Shown piece after piece: positions 1-8,768 of a DNA stretch of 52,716 nucleotides. How positions within the stretch are numbered: the first letter of the stretch is position 1; each line of letters begins with the position of its first letter. The stretch spans positions 1-52,716 of the forward strand of contig CALUML010000005.1 in the NCBI GenBank assembly GCA_944321745.1, in the 5' to 3' direction. The notes below the pieces were generated by a model that did not search any database, was not told the DNA's origin, and saw nothing but the letters and a program-made list of their open reading frames with translations. Both the position numbers and the translations under genes were made by a program. The stretch comes from an uncultured Bacteroidales bacterium (GTDB taxonomy: Bacteria > Bacteroidota > Bacteroidia > Bacteroidales > Paludibacteraceae).

Positions 1-263
1 AAACATGCGAAACCCCCAACCCCCTGAAGGGGGCTTGCCCTGTCCTGCCCGCGTCCGTAGGGCGTTGCCCTACGCTGAGGGCCACAAGGCCGTTGGCCTT
101 GGCGGGGAGGAATGGCACTGGTAGCTTGTAGCCAGCTCGTCCTTGCCCGCAGGGCGATGCCCTACGCTGAGGGCCACAAGGCCGTTGGCCTTGGCAGGGA
201 GGAATGGCCTTGTAACCTGTAGCTCGTAACTTGTAGCTCGTAACTCGTAACTCGTAACTGAAT
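1..263. repeat. Repeat-filled gap upstream of the chromate-type transporter
   Basis: No credible gene. The stretch holds a copy of the G/C-run repeat (near 10-40), two copies of the two-hairpin REP-like element (56-102 and 148-194, same orientation), and a micro-repeat of the form GTAGCTCGTAACT from about 205 to 258 that ends a few bases before the next ATG. No TAnnTTTG promoter is visible, so transcription probably enters from upstream of the window. Confidence 0.7.
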
Positions 264-788
264 ATGATTTACCTTCAGCTTTTCCTCTCGTTTTTCAAAA
301 TCGGGCTGTTCGCCTTCGGGGGCGGATACGCCATCCTGTCGCTCATCCAGCACGAGATTGTGGTGGACCGGGGCTGGCTCACGCAGAGCGAGCTGACCGA
401 CATCGTGGCCATCTCGCAGATGACCCCCGGCCCCATCGGCATCAACAGCGCGACCTACGTGGGCTATGTGGCCACGGGCAACGTGTGGGGCGCGGTGGTG
501 GCCACGCTGTCCATCACGTTGCCTTCGTTCATCATCATGCTTACCCTGAGCCGCTTCATGCTGGCCGTGAAAGGCAACCGGTACATGGAATACGCACTCA
601 CCGCCCTGCGTCCCACCGTAGTGGGGCTTATCGCCGCTGCCGCCCTCATGCTGGTGAACCGCGAGAACTTCGTGGACTGGAAAAGCATCGTGTTGTTCGG
701 TGTGGCCTTCATCCTCACCTTCCGCTTCAAGATGCATCCCATCCTGCTCATCGTGCTGGCCGGGGCGGCGGGGGTACTGCTGTATTGA
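264..788 (+). CDS. Half-size chromate transporter family protein (CHR domain)
   Basis: A 174-aa hydrophobic inner-membrane protein of the CHR family (ChrA-type). The N-terminal signature is visible: FFKIGLFAFGGGYAIL at about residues 10-25, then the Q-MTPGPIGIN segment at about 52-61, followed by four or five further membrane segments. The length matches the short-chain CHR proteins, which normally work as pairs encoded by adjacent genes. No second half gene lies next to it here; the 263 bases upstream are repeats, so any partner would be outside the window. Family members export chromate in some organisms, but the substrate in gut-type Bacteroidota is unknown. The ATG at 264 directly follows a GTAACTC micro-repeat with no obvious ribosome-binding site. 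Confidence 0.85.
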   Translation: MIYLQLFLSFFKIGLFAFGGGYAILSLIQHEIVVDRGWLTQSELTDIVAISQMTPGPIGINSATYVGYVATGNVWGAVVATLSITLPSFIIMLTLSRFMLAVKGNRYMEYALTALRPTVVGLIAAAALMLVNRENFVDWKSIVLFGVAFILTFRFKMHPILLIVLAGAAGVLLY

Positions 789-1096
789 GAGGCGAGGAGC
801 AAGAGGTAAGAGGTAAGGAGCAAGAGGTAAGAAAGTAGAAGTAAGAAAAAAAGTAATAAACAATATAGTCCGCCGAACCGCCAAGGCCAACGGCCTTGCA
901 GCTCTCAGCGTAGGGCAACGCCCTACGGACGGAAGCAGGAACAGGTAAAACAAGTCCCCTTTAGGGGGTTGGGGGCCGGAACAGGTAAAACAAGTCTCCT
1001 TCAGGGGGTTGGGGGTCGGAACAGGAATGCAAGCCCCCTTCAGGGGGTCGGGGGTCAAAACAGGAAAAACAAGCCTCCTTCAGGGGGTTGGGGGTT
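789..1096. repeat. Repeat-filled gap ending in a four-unit 40-bp tandem array
   Basis: No gene. About 790-860 is a purine-rich micro-repeat (variants of AAGAGGTAAGGAGC). A REP-like two-hairpin element in reverse orientation lies at 881-927. Four tandem units follow at 939-978, 979-1018, 1019-1056 and 1057-1096 (40, 40, 38 and 40 bp). Each unit has a GAACAGG-like start, an A-rich segment and a hairpin-prone CCTTCAGGGGGTTGGGGG core. The last unit ends on the base before the priA ATG. Confidence 0.85.
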
Positions 1097-3565
1097 ATGG
1101 ATACGCTTCGCACATACGTGGATGTCATCGTGCCCTTGCCGTTGGACGGGGTGTTCACCTACGCCGTGCCTGCCGAATGGGCGGGGACGGTGCAGCCGGG
1201 TATGCGCGTGGTCGTGCCGTTTGGCAAGCGGAAGATGTACACCGCCCTCATCTGCCGGGTACATGCCACCCGGCCCGAACGCCATGAAGCCAAGGAGGTG
1301 CTGGCCTTGCTCGACAATGCACCCATCCTGCGTCCGCTGCAATGGAAGTTGTGGCAATGGATGGCTTCCTACTACATGGCCGCGCCGGGCGACGTGTACC
1401 AGGCTGCCGTGCCTGCGGGCATGAAGCCGGGGAGCGAGACCCGCGTGCGGGCCAATGCCGACTTCGAAGGCGACCCCGCCTCGTTCACCGCCCGCGAACA
1501 ACGCCTGCTCGACCTGCTGGCCGATGGCAAGGAGCACTCGGTGGATGAACTGAACCGACAGGGCAGCACGTCCAACTGCCTGCCTGCCCTGAAGAAGCTG
1601 ATGGAAGCCGGGGCGGTGGAGGTGAGCGAGGAACTGGCGCAACGTTTCCGCCCGAAAACGGAGACCTGCGTGCGGCTGGCAGCCTCGGCACAAGGGGAGG
1701 ATGCCCTGCGCCGCACGTTCGACCTGCTGGCCCGCGCCCCCAAGCAGCTCGACTTGCTGATGCGCTACGTCGACCTGTCGCGCTGCCTCACGCCACATCC
1801 GCAGGAAGTCGCCCGCCGCGACCTGCTGGAGCAGGCTGGCGCATCGCCCGCCGTGTTGGCCGCCCTGACCAGCCGGGGCGTGCTCGAAATCTACCGCAAA
1901 GAAATAGGCCGGCTCGATGCTTCCGACGTGGCCACCCGTCCGCCCCATCCGCTCAACCCGCATCAGCAAGAGGCATTGGAACGGATAGAAAGCCTCTTCC
2001 GCGACAAGGCCGTGGTGCTGCTGCACGGGGTCACGTCCAGCGGCAAGACGGAACTGTACATCCACCTCATCCTGCGCACGCTGGCCGAGGGCAAGCAGGT
2101 GCTCTACCTTGTGCCCGAAATCGCCCTCACCACCCAGCTCACCTCCCGGCTGCGGCAGGTGCTGGGCAACCGGCTGGGCGTGTACCACTCCAAGTTCTCC
2201 GATGCCGAACGCGTGGAGATATGGCAGAAGGTGCTGCGCGACGGTGGCTACGATGTCATCATCGGGGTGCGGTCGTCCGTGTTCCTGCCGTTCCGCCAGC
2301 TGGGGTTGGTCATTGTGGACGAGGAGCACGAAACTTCCTACAAACAGTTTGACCCCGCCCCCCGCTACCATGCCCGCGACACCGCCATCGTGCTGGCCGC
2401 CCTGCACGGGGCGCACACCCTGCTGGGCACGGCCACACCCGCCGTCGAGACTTACCACAACGCCCAGTCGGGCAAATACGGCCTGGTGGAACTTACCCGC
2501 CGCCACGAGGATGTGGCCTTGCCGCGCATCGTGGTGGCCGACCTCAAGGAGGCCTACCGCAAGAAGCAGATGGAACAGCACTTCACCCCCGAGCTGGTCG
2601 TCCGGGTGCGGCTGGCCCTGGCGGCTGGCGAGCAGGTCATCCTGTTCCAGAACCGGCGCGGATACGCCCCCATGGTGGAGTGCCCGGCGTGTTCCTACGT
2701 GCCCCGCTGCCCCCATTGCGACGTGAGCCTCACGGTGCACCGCGCCCTCCACTCGCTCACCTGCCACTACTGCGGCTACACCGAGCCTCTCCCCACGGAG
2801 TGCCCCGTGTGCCACACCCCCGGCCTGGCGGCCAAAGGTTTCGGCACGGAGCGCATCGAAGACGAGATACAAGCACTCTTCCCCGGGGCACGCGCCGCCC
2901 GCATGGACCTGGACACCACCCGCAGCCGCAAGCGGTACGAGCAGATACTAGCCGACTTCGAGGCACACCGGGTGGACATCCTGGTGGGCACGCAGATGGT
3001 GACCAAGGGGCTTGACTTCGAGCATGTGAGCCTGGTGGGCATCCTCAACGCCGACAACCTGCTCAACTTCCCCGATTTCCGCGCCCACGAACGCGCCTAC
3101 CACCTCATGGCACAGGTGGCGGGGCGTGCCGGGCGGCGGGGCAAACAGGGCACGGTGGTGCTGCAAACCTCGCAGCCCGAGCACCCGGTCATCCGGCAGG
3201 TGGTGGCCAATGACTACGCCGCCCTGTTCCGCACCCAGTGCGCCGAGCGGCAGCAATTCCACTACCCGCCCTACGTGAGGCTCATCCGCCTGTCGCTGCG
3301 CCACCGCGACGCCGCGGTGTTGCGGCAGGCTGCCCGCACGCTGGGGGCGGACATGCGGGCGGTGTTCGGTCCCCGGGTGTTCGGCCCCAACGACCCGCTG
3401 GTGCCCCGCATACAGAACCTGTTCATCAAGGATATTTTGCTCAAGATAGAACCGGGCGCGTCGCTCGGCGAAGCCAAACAGCGGTTGCGCCAACTCGCCA
3501 ACCGCCTGCTGTCCGACCCGGCACACCGGCAGCTGCGCCTGTCGTTCGACGTGGACCCGATGTGA
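1097..3565 (+). CDS. priA: Primosomal protein N' (replication restart helicase PriA)
   Basis: An 822-aa superfamily 2 DNA helicase that recognises stalled forks and reloads the replicative helicase. The N-terminal 3' DNA-binding region begins YVDVIVPLPLDGVFTY. Walker A is GVTSSGKTELY (near residue 315), the DEAH-type motif is VDEEHETSYKQ (near 410), and the zinc-binding cysteine cluster runs CPACSYVPRCPHC ... CHYCGY ... CPVCH (near 530-580). The helicase C-terminal motif VAGRAGRRGKQG is intact. I use the ATG at 1097; a TTG at 1088 would start inside the repeat array and adds only MGV. The whole upstream 160 bp is tandem repeat, and no ribosome-binding site or promoter is evident. Length is normal for the family. 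Confidence 0.97.
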   Translation: MDTLRTYVDVIVPLPLDGVFTYAVPAEWAGTVQPGMRVVVPFGKRKMYTALICRVHATRPERHEAKEVLALLDNAPILRPLQWKLWQWMASYYMAAPGDVYQAAVPAGMKPGSETRVRANADFEGDPASFTAREQRLLDLLADGKEHSVDELNRQGSTSNCLPALKKLMEAGAVEVSEELAQRFRPKTETCVRLAASAQGEDALRRTFDLLARAPKQLDLLMRYVDLSRCLTPHPQEVARRDLLEQAGASPAVLAALTSRGVLEIYRKEIGRLDASDVATRPPHPLNPHQQEALERIESLFRDKAVVLLHGVTSSGKTELYIHLILRTLAEGKQVLYLVPEIALTTQLTSRLRQVLGNRLGVYHSKFSDAERVEIWQKVLRDGGYDVIIGVRSSVFLPFRQLGLVIVDEEHETSYKQFDPAPRYHARDTAIVLAALHGAHTLLGTATPAVETYHNAQSGKYGLVELTRRHEDVALPRIVVADLKEAYRKKQMEQHFTPELVVRVRLALAAGEQVILFQNRRGYAPMVECPACSYVPRCPHCDVSLTVHRALHSLTCHYCGYTEPLPTECPVCHTPGLAAKGFGTERIEDEIQALFPGARAARMDLDTTRSRKRYEQILADFEAHRVDILVGTQMVTKGLDFEHVSLVGILNADNLLNFPDFRAHERAYHLMAQVAGRAGRRGKQGTVVLQTSQPEHPVIRQVVANDYAALFRTQCAERQQFHYPPYVRLIRLSLRHRDAAVLRQAARTLGADMRAVFGPRVFGPNDPLVPRIQNLFIKDILLKIEPGASLGEAKQRLRQLANRLLSDPAHRQLRLSFDVDPM

Positions 3566-3571
3566 ATGTAA

Positions 3572-3670
3572 TATGGTACGCCAAGACGCTAAGGCGCCAA
3601 GGCACGCAATAATAATTGGTCTGTACGGACAAGCGGCTTTCGCCTTCGCGTCTTGCCGCCTTCGCGTACC
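3572..3670. repeat. Inverted-repeat element (GTACGC...AAGACGC family)
   Basis: The left arm begins GGTACGCCAAGACGC and the right arm ends GCGTCTTGCCGCCTTCGCGTACC-like, giving an imperfect inverted repeat of about 100 bp between priA and the SpoIID gene. A related element with similar ends and a GCGTCTTT core lies at about 28197-28340. Confidence 0.6.
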
Positions 3671-3687
3671 CACTTAACAGACTAACG

Positions 3688-4986
3688 ATGGAAGAACCCG
3701 TGATACAAGTCGGCATTCTCACCGACACCCGCATCCGCTTCGTGGCGGACGGCGGCTTCCTCACCGGCGGCGAGCCCTGCCCTCCGGGCGAACAGGAAGT
3801 GACGCTGCACGGCGGACGGCTGTGCTGGCAGGGGCGGACGTACGATGCGTTGCAATTCGACCCTGCCGCTCCCGCCGCATCCTTTGTGCTGCGCGACGTG
3901 GTCATCGGCCTCGGTTTCCACTGGGAGCGGCGCGAGGACCAGCGTTTCCAAGGCGCGCTCCGCTTCATCCCGGGCGGGCAGGGCATCGTGGCCGTGAACC
4001 TGATACGGGCCGAGGACTACCTCACCAGCGTCATCGCCTCGGAGATGAGCGCGGCGGCCTCGCCCGAATTGCTGAAAGCGCACGCCGTCATCTCGCGCAG
4101 CTGGCTGCTGGCCCAGCTTGTCAAAGACAAAAAGAGTGCCGATGCCCCTCCCGCCCCGGCCTGCACGGAGACGGAGCACGGGCGCATCCGCTGGTACGAC
4201 CGCGACGACCACACGCTGTACGACGTGTGTGCCGATGACCACTGCCAGCGTTACCAAGGCATCACGCGCACCTACGGGCACATCGGCCGGGTGCGGCAGG
4301 CCATCGGCGAGACGCGCGGCGAGGTGCTCACGCACGGCGGACGGCTGTGCGACACCCGCTTCTCCAAATGCTGCGGCGGGGCCACCGAGGAGTTCCCGTA
4401 TTGCTGGGAGGATGTGCATCATCCTTACCTGGCCGCGCGGCTCGACCGCCCCGGGTGCGCCCCGCCGCCCGACCTCACCCGCGAGGAGGAGGCTGTGCGG
4501 TGGATAGGCGGGCGGCCCGAAGCCTTCTGCAACACCACCGACCGCCGCATCCTGGAGCAAGTGCTCAACGGATACGACCAGGAAACGGCCGACTTCTACC
4601 GCTGGACGGTGCGCTACACGCAAGCGGAGGTGACCGACCTGGTGCGCCGGCGCGGAGGCATCGACGTGGGCACGGTGACCGGACTCGTGCCGCTGGAGCG
4701 GGGACGGTCGGGGCGCATTTCGCGCCTGCTTATCCGGGGCACGCGGGGCGACTTCACCATAGGCAAGGAGCTGGAGATAAGGCGCACGCTGTCCGAGTCG
4801 CATCTCTACAGCTCGGCTTTCTACGTGGAGCGGCAGGGCGACGCGTTCACGCTCCACGGCGCGGGCTGGGGGCACGGCGTGGGCCTGTGCCAGATAGGGG
4901 CCGCCGTGATGGGCGAGCGGGGCTACCGCTACGACGAAATCCTGCGTCACTACTACCCCGGGGCGGAGCTGGAGCGGCATTACTGA
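3688..4986 (+). CDS. SpoIID/LytB-domain protein
   Basis: A 432-aa protein of the SpoIID/LytB family, whose characterised members are lytic transglycosylases acting on denuded glycan or enhancers of amidases. Family signatures are visible: YLTSVIASEMSAAASPELLKAH (near residues 110-135), SRSWLL, a Cys-rich middle (FSKCCGGATEEFPYCWED) and the C-terminal GWGHGVGLCQIGAAVMGERG ending in HYYPGAEL. The ATG at 3688 is preferred over a TTG at 3616 that reads through a repeat. No signal peptide is visible, so periplasmic location is not shown by sequence. It is the first gene of a cluster with an AmpG-like permease 24 bases downstream, then namZ and a sugar kinase, which points to cell-wall turnover or muropeptide salvage. 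Confidence 0.9.
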   Translation: MEEPVIQVGILTDTRIRFVADGGFLTGGEPCPPGEQEVTLHGGRLCWQGRTYDALQFDPAAPAASFVLRDVVIGLGFHWERREDQRFQGALRFIPGGQGIVAVNLIRAEDYLTSVIASEMSAAASPELLKAHAVISRSWLLAQLVKDKKSADAPPAPACTETEHGRIRWYDRDDHTLYDVCADDHCQRYQGITRTYGHIGRVRQAIGETRGEVLTHGGRLCDTRFSKCCGGATEEFPYCWEDVHHPYLAARLDRPGCAPPPDLTREEEAVRWIGGRPEAFCNTTDRRILEQVLNGYDQETADFYRWTVRYTQAEVTDLVRRRGGIDVGTVTGLVPLERGRSGRISRLLIRGTRGDFTIGKELEIRRTLSESHLYSSAFYVERQGDAFTLHGAGWGHGVGLCQIGAAVMGERGYRYDEILRHYYPGAELERHY

Positions 4987-5010
4987 AAACAAACATACAC
5001 ACGAACAACC

Positions 5011-6330
5011 ATGCAACAACGAACCCTTTCGCCGTGGGCTTGGGTGCCGACGCTGTATTTCGCGCAAGGCATCCCCTATTTCATCGTCAATAACATCTCC
5101 GTGCTGATGTTCGCCAAGATGGGCGTGCCCAACGGGCAGATGGCGCTTTTCACCAGCCTGCTGTACCTGCCCTGGGCTATCAAGCCGTTCTGGAGCCCGT
5201 TTGTGGACATCGTGCGCACCAAGCGGTGGTGGGTGGTGACCATGCAGCTGCTCATGGCGGGGGCGTTCGTGCTGCTCGCGCTCACGTTGCCCCGGCCGGA
5301 TGCCGCCGCGATGGCTGCCGGGACGACTCCCATCAGCCTGTTCACCGTCACCCTGGTGCTGTTCATCATCACGGCCTTCGCCTCGGCCACGCACGACATC
5401 GCCGCCGACGGCTTCTACATGCTCGCCCTCGGGCAGGGGCAACAGGCCGAGTTCGTGGGCATCCGCAGCACGTTCTACCGCCTGGCATCCATCTTCGGGC
5501 AGGGCGTGCTGGTGGCCATCGCGGGGGCGGTGGAGCTGCGGTGGGGCAACGTGCCGCTGTCGTGGCGCGTCACGCTGGGGGTGGCGGCGGTGTTGTTCGG
5601 CGCGGTGAGCCTGTACCACGTGTTCCGCCTGCCGCGCCCCGGGGCCGACCGCTCCACGCTGCAAGCCGGGCAGGGCGGCGCGCGGGCCATCGTCCGCGAG
5701 TTCGGGCGCACCTTCGCCACCTACTTCACCAAGCCGGGCGTGTGGCTGGCCATCGCGTTCATGCTGCTCTACCGCCTGCCCGAGGCCTTCCTGCTCAAGA
5801 TGTGCATGCCCTTCCTCGTGGCAAGCCGGGAGGCGGGCGGGCTGGCCCTCACCACCGCCGAGGTGGGCATTGCCTACGGCACCATCGGGGTGGTGGCCCT
5901 CACCGTGGGCGGCATCCTGGGCGGGCTGTTCGCCTCGCGCCTCGGGCTGAAACGCTCGCTGTGGTGGATGGCGGCGTGCATGACCTTGCCTTGCCTCACC
6001 TTCGTGTACCTGGCCGCCGCCCAGCCGGAAAGCGTCGCCCTCGTGGCCTCGGCCATCGCCGTGGAGCAGTTTGGCTACGGATTCGGCTTCACGGCCTACA
6101 TGCTCTACATGATGTACTTCTCCGAAGGGGAATTCAAGACCTCGCACTACGCCATCTGCACCGCTTTCATGGCCTTGAGCATGCTCGTGCCGGGGCTCTT
6201 CGCCGGCTACTTGCAGGAGGCGGTGGGCTACCGGGCCTTCTTCTGGGTGGTGATGGCCTGCTGCGCGGCCACGGTGGCGGTCACGTTTTTCATAGACAAG
6301 AAGATAGACCCCGCCTACGGGCGGAAATGA
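5011..6330 (+). CDS. AmpG-like major facilitator permease (muropeptide uptake)
   Basis: A 439-aa MFS protein with about twelve hydrophobic helices. The opening WVPTLYFAQGIPYFIVNN and the LYLPWAIKPFWSPFVDIV segment (near residues 48-68) are typical of AmpG permeases, which bring anhydro-muropeptides or GlcNAc-anhydroMurNAc into the cytoplasm. ATHDIAADGFY near residue 128 is the usual conserved D-A-D motif of this branch. It lies 24 bases after the SpoIID gene and upstream of namZ, consistent with a cell-wall salvage operon like that studied in Tannerella forsythia. Substrate preference is inferred from family and context only. Confidence 0.88.
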   Translation: MQQRTLSPWAWVPTLYFAQGIPYFIVNNISVLMFAKMGVPNGQMALFTSLLYLPWAIKPFWSPFVDIVRTKRWWVVTMQLLMAGAFVLLALTLPRPDAAAMAAGTTPISLFTVTLVLFIITAFASATHDIAADGFYMLALGQGQQAEFVGIRSTFYRLASIFGQGVLVAIAGAVELRWGNVPLSWRVTLGVAAVLFGAVSLYHVFRLPRPGADRSTLQAGQGGARAIVREFGRTFATYFTKPGVWLAIAFMLLYRLPEAFLLKMCMPFLVASREAGGLALTTAEVGIAYGTIGVVALTVGGILGGLFASRLGLKRSLWWMAACMTLPCLTFVYLAAAQPESVALVASAIAVEQFGYGFGFTAYMLYMMYFSEGEFKTSHYAICTAFMALSMLVPGLFAGYLQEAVGYRAFFWVVMACCAATVAVTFFIDKKIDPAYGRK

Positions 6331-6679
6331 GAGCGCGGCACGGGGCGCAAAATTCCGTACTGACGCGGACAAATTTCCACAGGCACGGAATTTCGGCCGC
6401 GTTACTGCGGAATTCCGGCTGCGTTATAAGGGAATTTCCGGGGGGAACGGGAAAGGCCGTTGCTTTCCCCTTGACCTTTCTCCCAAAAGGTTGTGAAAAA
6501 GCGCCATTCCTATGGTGTCCCTGTCATTTCGAGCGAAGTGAGAAATCTCCCCCGCACGCATCATAAGCTACAGGGAGATTTCTCCCTACGGTCGAAATGA
6601 CGGCGGATTTTGGTTCGCGACCTTTACCCCAAATCGCCCGATACACGAACGTTCTATATTTATATAAGGAAAGAAGAAG
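6331..6679. repeat. Gap with 22-bp repeat family and a REP-like inverted repeat
   Basis: No gene in this 349-base gap. From about 6355 to 6442 there are three or four units of the 22-bp family (clear units 6399-6420 and 6421-6442; core GCGTTACTGCGGAATTCC). An inverted repeat at 6523-6601 follows (separate entry). The last 40 bases before namZ are AT-rich (TATATTTATATAAGG) and carry an AAGG/AAGAAG ribosome-binding-like stretch. The gap may separate namZ and the kinase from the SpoIID-AmpG transcript. Confidence 0.75.
6523..6601. repeat. 79-bp REP/MITE-like inverted repeat (GTCATTTCGA ends)
   Basis: The left arm is 6523-6551, starting GTCATTTCGAGCGAAGTGAG. The right arm is 6573-6601, the near-perfect reverse complement (26 of 29 positions by eye). 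A 21-base loop separates them. Sequences with GTCATTTCGA...GAGAAATCTC ends are, from memory, widespread intergenic repeats in many bacteria. No coding sequence is inside. Confidence 0.85.
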
Positions 6680-7921
6680 ATGAAGACAAGCAAGACACTC
6701 ACCACCGCCCTGCTGGCCGCGCTCACCCTGCTGCCTGCCGGGGCGCAGCGCGTGCGGGTGAAGACGGGCATCGAGGTGCTGAAGGAGCAGCATTTCAGCC
6801 TGCTCGAAGGGAAGCGCGTGGGGCTGATAACCAATCCCACGGGCGTGGACAGCGACCTGCGCCTCACCGCCGACATCCTGCACGAAGCCCCCAACGTGCA
6901 ACTGGTAGCCCTCTACGCCCCCGAACACGGCATACGGGGCGAGGCTCACGCTGGGGAGCGGGTGGCCGACCTGCGCGACCCCTGCACCGGGCTGCCCGTG
7001 CATTCGCTGCACGGCAAGCACCGCAAGCCCACGCCGGACATGCTGCAAGGCGTGGACGTGCTGGTGTACGACATCCAGGACATCGGATGCCGGTCGTACA
7101 CCTACGTCAGCACCTTGGGGCTGGCCATGCAGGCCGCCGCCGAATGCGGCATAGAGTTCATGGTGCTGGACCGCCCCAACCCGCTGGGCGGGCGCAAAGT
7201 GGAGGGCGGGCCGGTGGAGGAAGGCTTCCGCTCGTTCGTGAGCCAGTTTGACATCCCCTACCTCTACGGACTTACCTGCGGCGAACTGGCGCGGCTGCTC
7301 AACGGCGAAGGGATGCTGGGCGCGCGGTGCAAGCTGACGGTGGTGCCCATGCAGGGCTGGACGCGCGACATGACGTATGCCGACACGGGACTGGCCTGGG
7401 TGCCGCCCTCGCCGCACATTCCGCAACCGCAGTCGGCCCTGCTCTATCCCGCCTCGGGCATCGTGGGCGAACTGGGATACCTGTCCATCGGCGTGGGCTA
7501 CACGCTGCCTTTCCAGCTCTTTGCCGCCGAATGGATACGCGCCGACGAGCTGGCCGGCCGCCTCAACGCCCTGCGCCTGCCGGGGGTGACGTTCCGCCCC
7601 GTGCATTTCAAGCCCTTCTACTCCACGGGGCAGGGGCGGCCCATGCAGGGCGTGCAGGTGCACCTCACCGACTATGCGGCGGCACGTCTCACCGAGATAC
7701 AGTTCTACGTCATGCAGGAGGTGGCCGCCCTCTACCCCGACCGGGCGGTGTTCGACCACGCCGACCCGTCGCGCTTCGACATGTTCGACAAGGTGTGCGG
7801 CAGCGACTCCATCCGCCTGAGCTTTGCCCGCCGCAACCGCGTGGACGACATGCTCGGCCTGTGGCGCAAGGGTGTGGACGCGTTCAAGGATTTGTCAAAG
7901 AAGTATTACCTTTATCCATAA
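6680..7921 (+). CDS. namZ: NamZ-like exo-β-N-acetylmuramidase (DUF1343)
   Basis: A 413-aa protein with a cleavable signal peptide (MKTSKTLTTALLAALTLLPAGAQ, cut near residue 23). The DUF1343 signatures are clear: GKRVGLITNPTGVD (near 49-62), YAPEHGIRGE (near 92-101, holding the Glu considered a catalytic candidate in this family), VYDIQDIGCRSYTY (near 133-146) and DRPNPLGG (near 173-180). NamZ enzymes of Bacillus subtilis and Tannerella forsythia release terminal MurNAc from peptidoglycan fragments. Here it would act in the periplasm, with product handed to the kinase gene 7 bases downstream. Whether this copy prefers MurNAc disaccharides or longer chains cannot be read from sequence. Confidence 0.92.
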   Translation: MKTSKTLTTALLAALTLLPAGAQRVRVKTGIEVLKEQHFSLLEGKRVGLITNPTGVDSDLRLTADILHEAPNVQLVALYAPEHGIRGEAHAGERVADLRDPCTGLPVHSLHGKHRKPTPDMLQGVDVLVYDIQDIGCRSYTYVSTLGLAMQAAAECGIEFMVLDRPNPLGGRKVEGGPVEEGFRSFVSQFDIPYLYGLTCGELARLLNGEGMLGARCKLTVVPMQGWTRDMTYADTGLAWVPPSPHIPQPQSALLYPASGIVGELGYLSIGVGYTLPFQLFAAEWIRADELAGRLNALRLPGVTFRPVHFKPFYSTGQGRPMQGVQVHLTDYAAARLTEIQFYVMQEVAALYPDRAVFDHADPSRFDMFDKVCGSDSIRLSFARRNRVDDMLGLWRKGVDAFKDLSKKYYLYP

Positions 7922-7928
7922 CAACGAT

Positions 7929-8768
7929 ATGATATTGATAGCAGACGGAGGTTCGACCAAAGTGGACTGGTGCCTGGCCGACCAAGGAAGGATAGTGAAA
8001 CGACTGGCGACCATCGGGGCAAACCCCTTCTTCCGCACGGCGGACGACATGGCCGCGGAATGGCGCGACAACCTGCTCCCCGCCTTGGCGGACTATCCCG
8101 TGGAGGCGGTTCGCTTCTACGGAGCGGGATGCGCCAGCGACGAAAAGAGCAACGTGGTGCGTGAAGCCCTCGCGGCCTGCTTCGACTGCCCCGACGTGCG
8201 GGTGGCAAGCGACTTGCTGGGCGCGGCCGTCGGGCTGTGCGGCCACCGGGCGGGCATTGCCTGCATACTGGGCACGGGGTCCAACTCGTGTTTCTACGAC
8301 GGGGAAAGGATAACGGAGAATGTGCCCTCGCTGGGCTACGTGCTGGGCGACGAGGGCAGCGGGGCGGTGCTGGGACGGCTCTTCATCGGAGCGTGCCTCA
8401 AGGGGCAACTCACTCCCGGACTGCGGGAGGAGATGCTCGCCTTCCTGGGCATGACCACGGCCCAGATACTCGACCGGGTGTATTCGCAACCGATGCCCAA
8501 CCGCTTCCTGGCTAGCCTGTGCCCCTTCATCGGGCAGCACGTGGGCGACCCCTCGGTGCGGGAGCTGGTGCGCGGAGCATTCGCCGACTTCCTGCAACGC
8601 AACGTGATGCAATACGACTACCGCCACTACGCCGCCTCGTTCGTAGGCTCGGTGGCGCACCACTTCGCCGACGTGCTGCGCCAGGCCGCCCGCGACTGCG
8701 GCGTGACCATTGGCACCATCGCCTCCTCGCCCATGGAGGGGCTGGTGAGAACAGTGATTAGCGATTAA
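7929..8768 (+). CDS. BadF/BadG-type amino-sugar kinase (probable MurNAc kinase, MurK-like)
   Basis: A 279-aa ASKHA-fold kinase of the BadF/BadG/BcrA/BcrD family. The phosphate-1 loop ADGGSTKVDW is at residues 4-13, the phosphate-2 loop ILGTGSNSC near 113-121, and the GYVLGDEGSGAVLGR segment near 133-147. The ATG at 7929 starts 7 bases after the namZ stop, so the two are almost certainly co-transcribed; a longer in-frame start would lie inside namZ. Family members phosphorylate GlcNAc, glucosamine or MurNAc. The pairing with namZ and an AmpG-like permease favours MurNAc (MurK of T. forsythia), but GlcNAc kinase cannot be excluded. No MurQ etherase follows; the next gene is convergent. Confidence 0.87.
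   Translation: MILIADGGSTKVDWCLADQGRIVKRLATIGANPFFRTADDMAAEWRDNLLPALADYPVEAVRFYGAGCASDEKSNVVREALAACFDCPDVRVASDLLGAAVGLCGHRAGIACILGTGSNSCFYDGERITENVPSLGYVLGDEGSGAVLGRLFIGACLKGQLTPGLREEMLAFLGMTTAQILDRVYSQPMPNRFLASLCPFIGQHVGDPSVRELVRGAFADFLQRNVMQYDYRHYAASFVGSVAHHFADVLRQAARDCGVTIGTIASSPMEGLVRTVISD

Noticed and set aside
3616..3687. TTG start for the SpoIID gene
   Set aside because: The added residues come from an inverted-repeat element, and the ATG at 3688 begins the family-like sequence.
3682..6372. 896-codon open frame on the minus strand
   Set aside because: It runs antisense to the SpoIID and AmpG genes and has low-complexity, His/Arg-rich composition typical of a shadow frame in GC-rich DNA.
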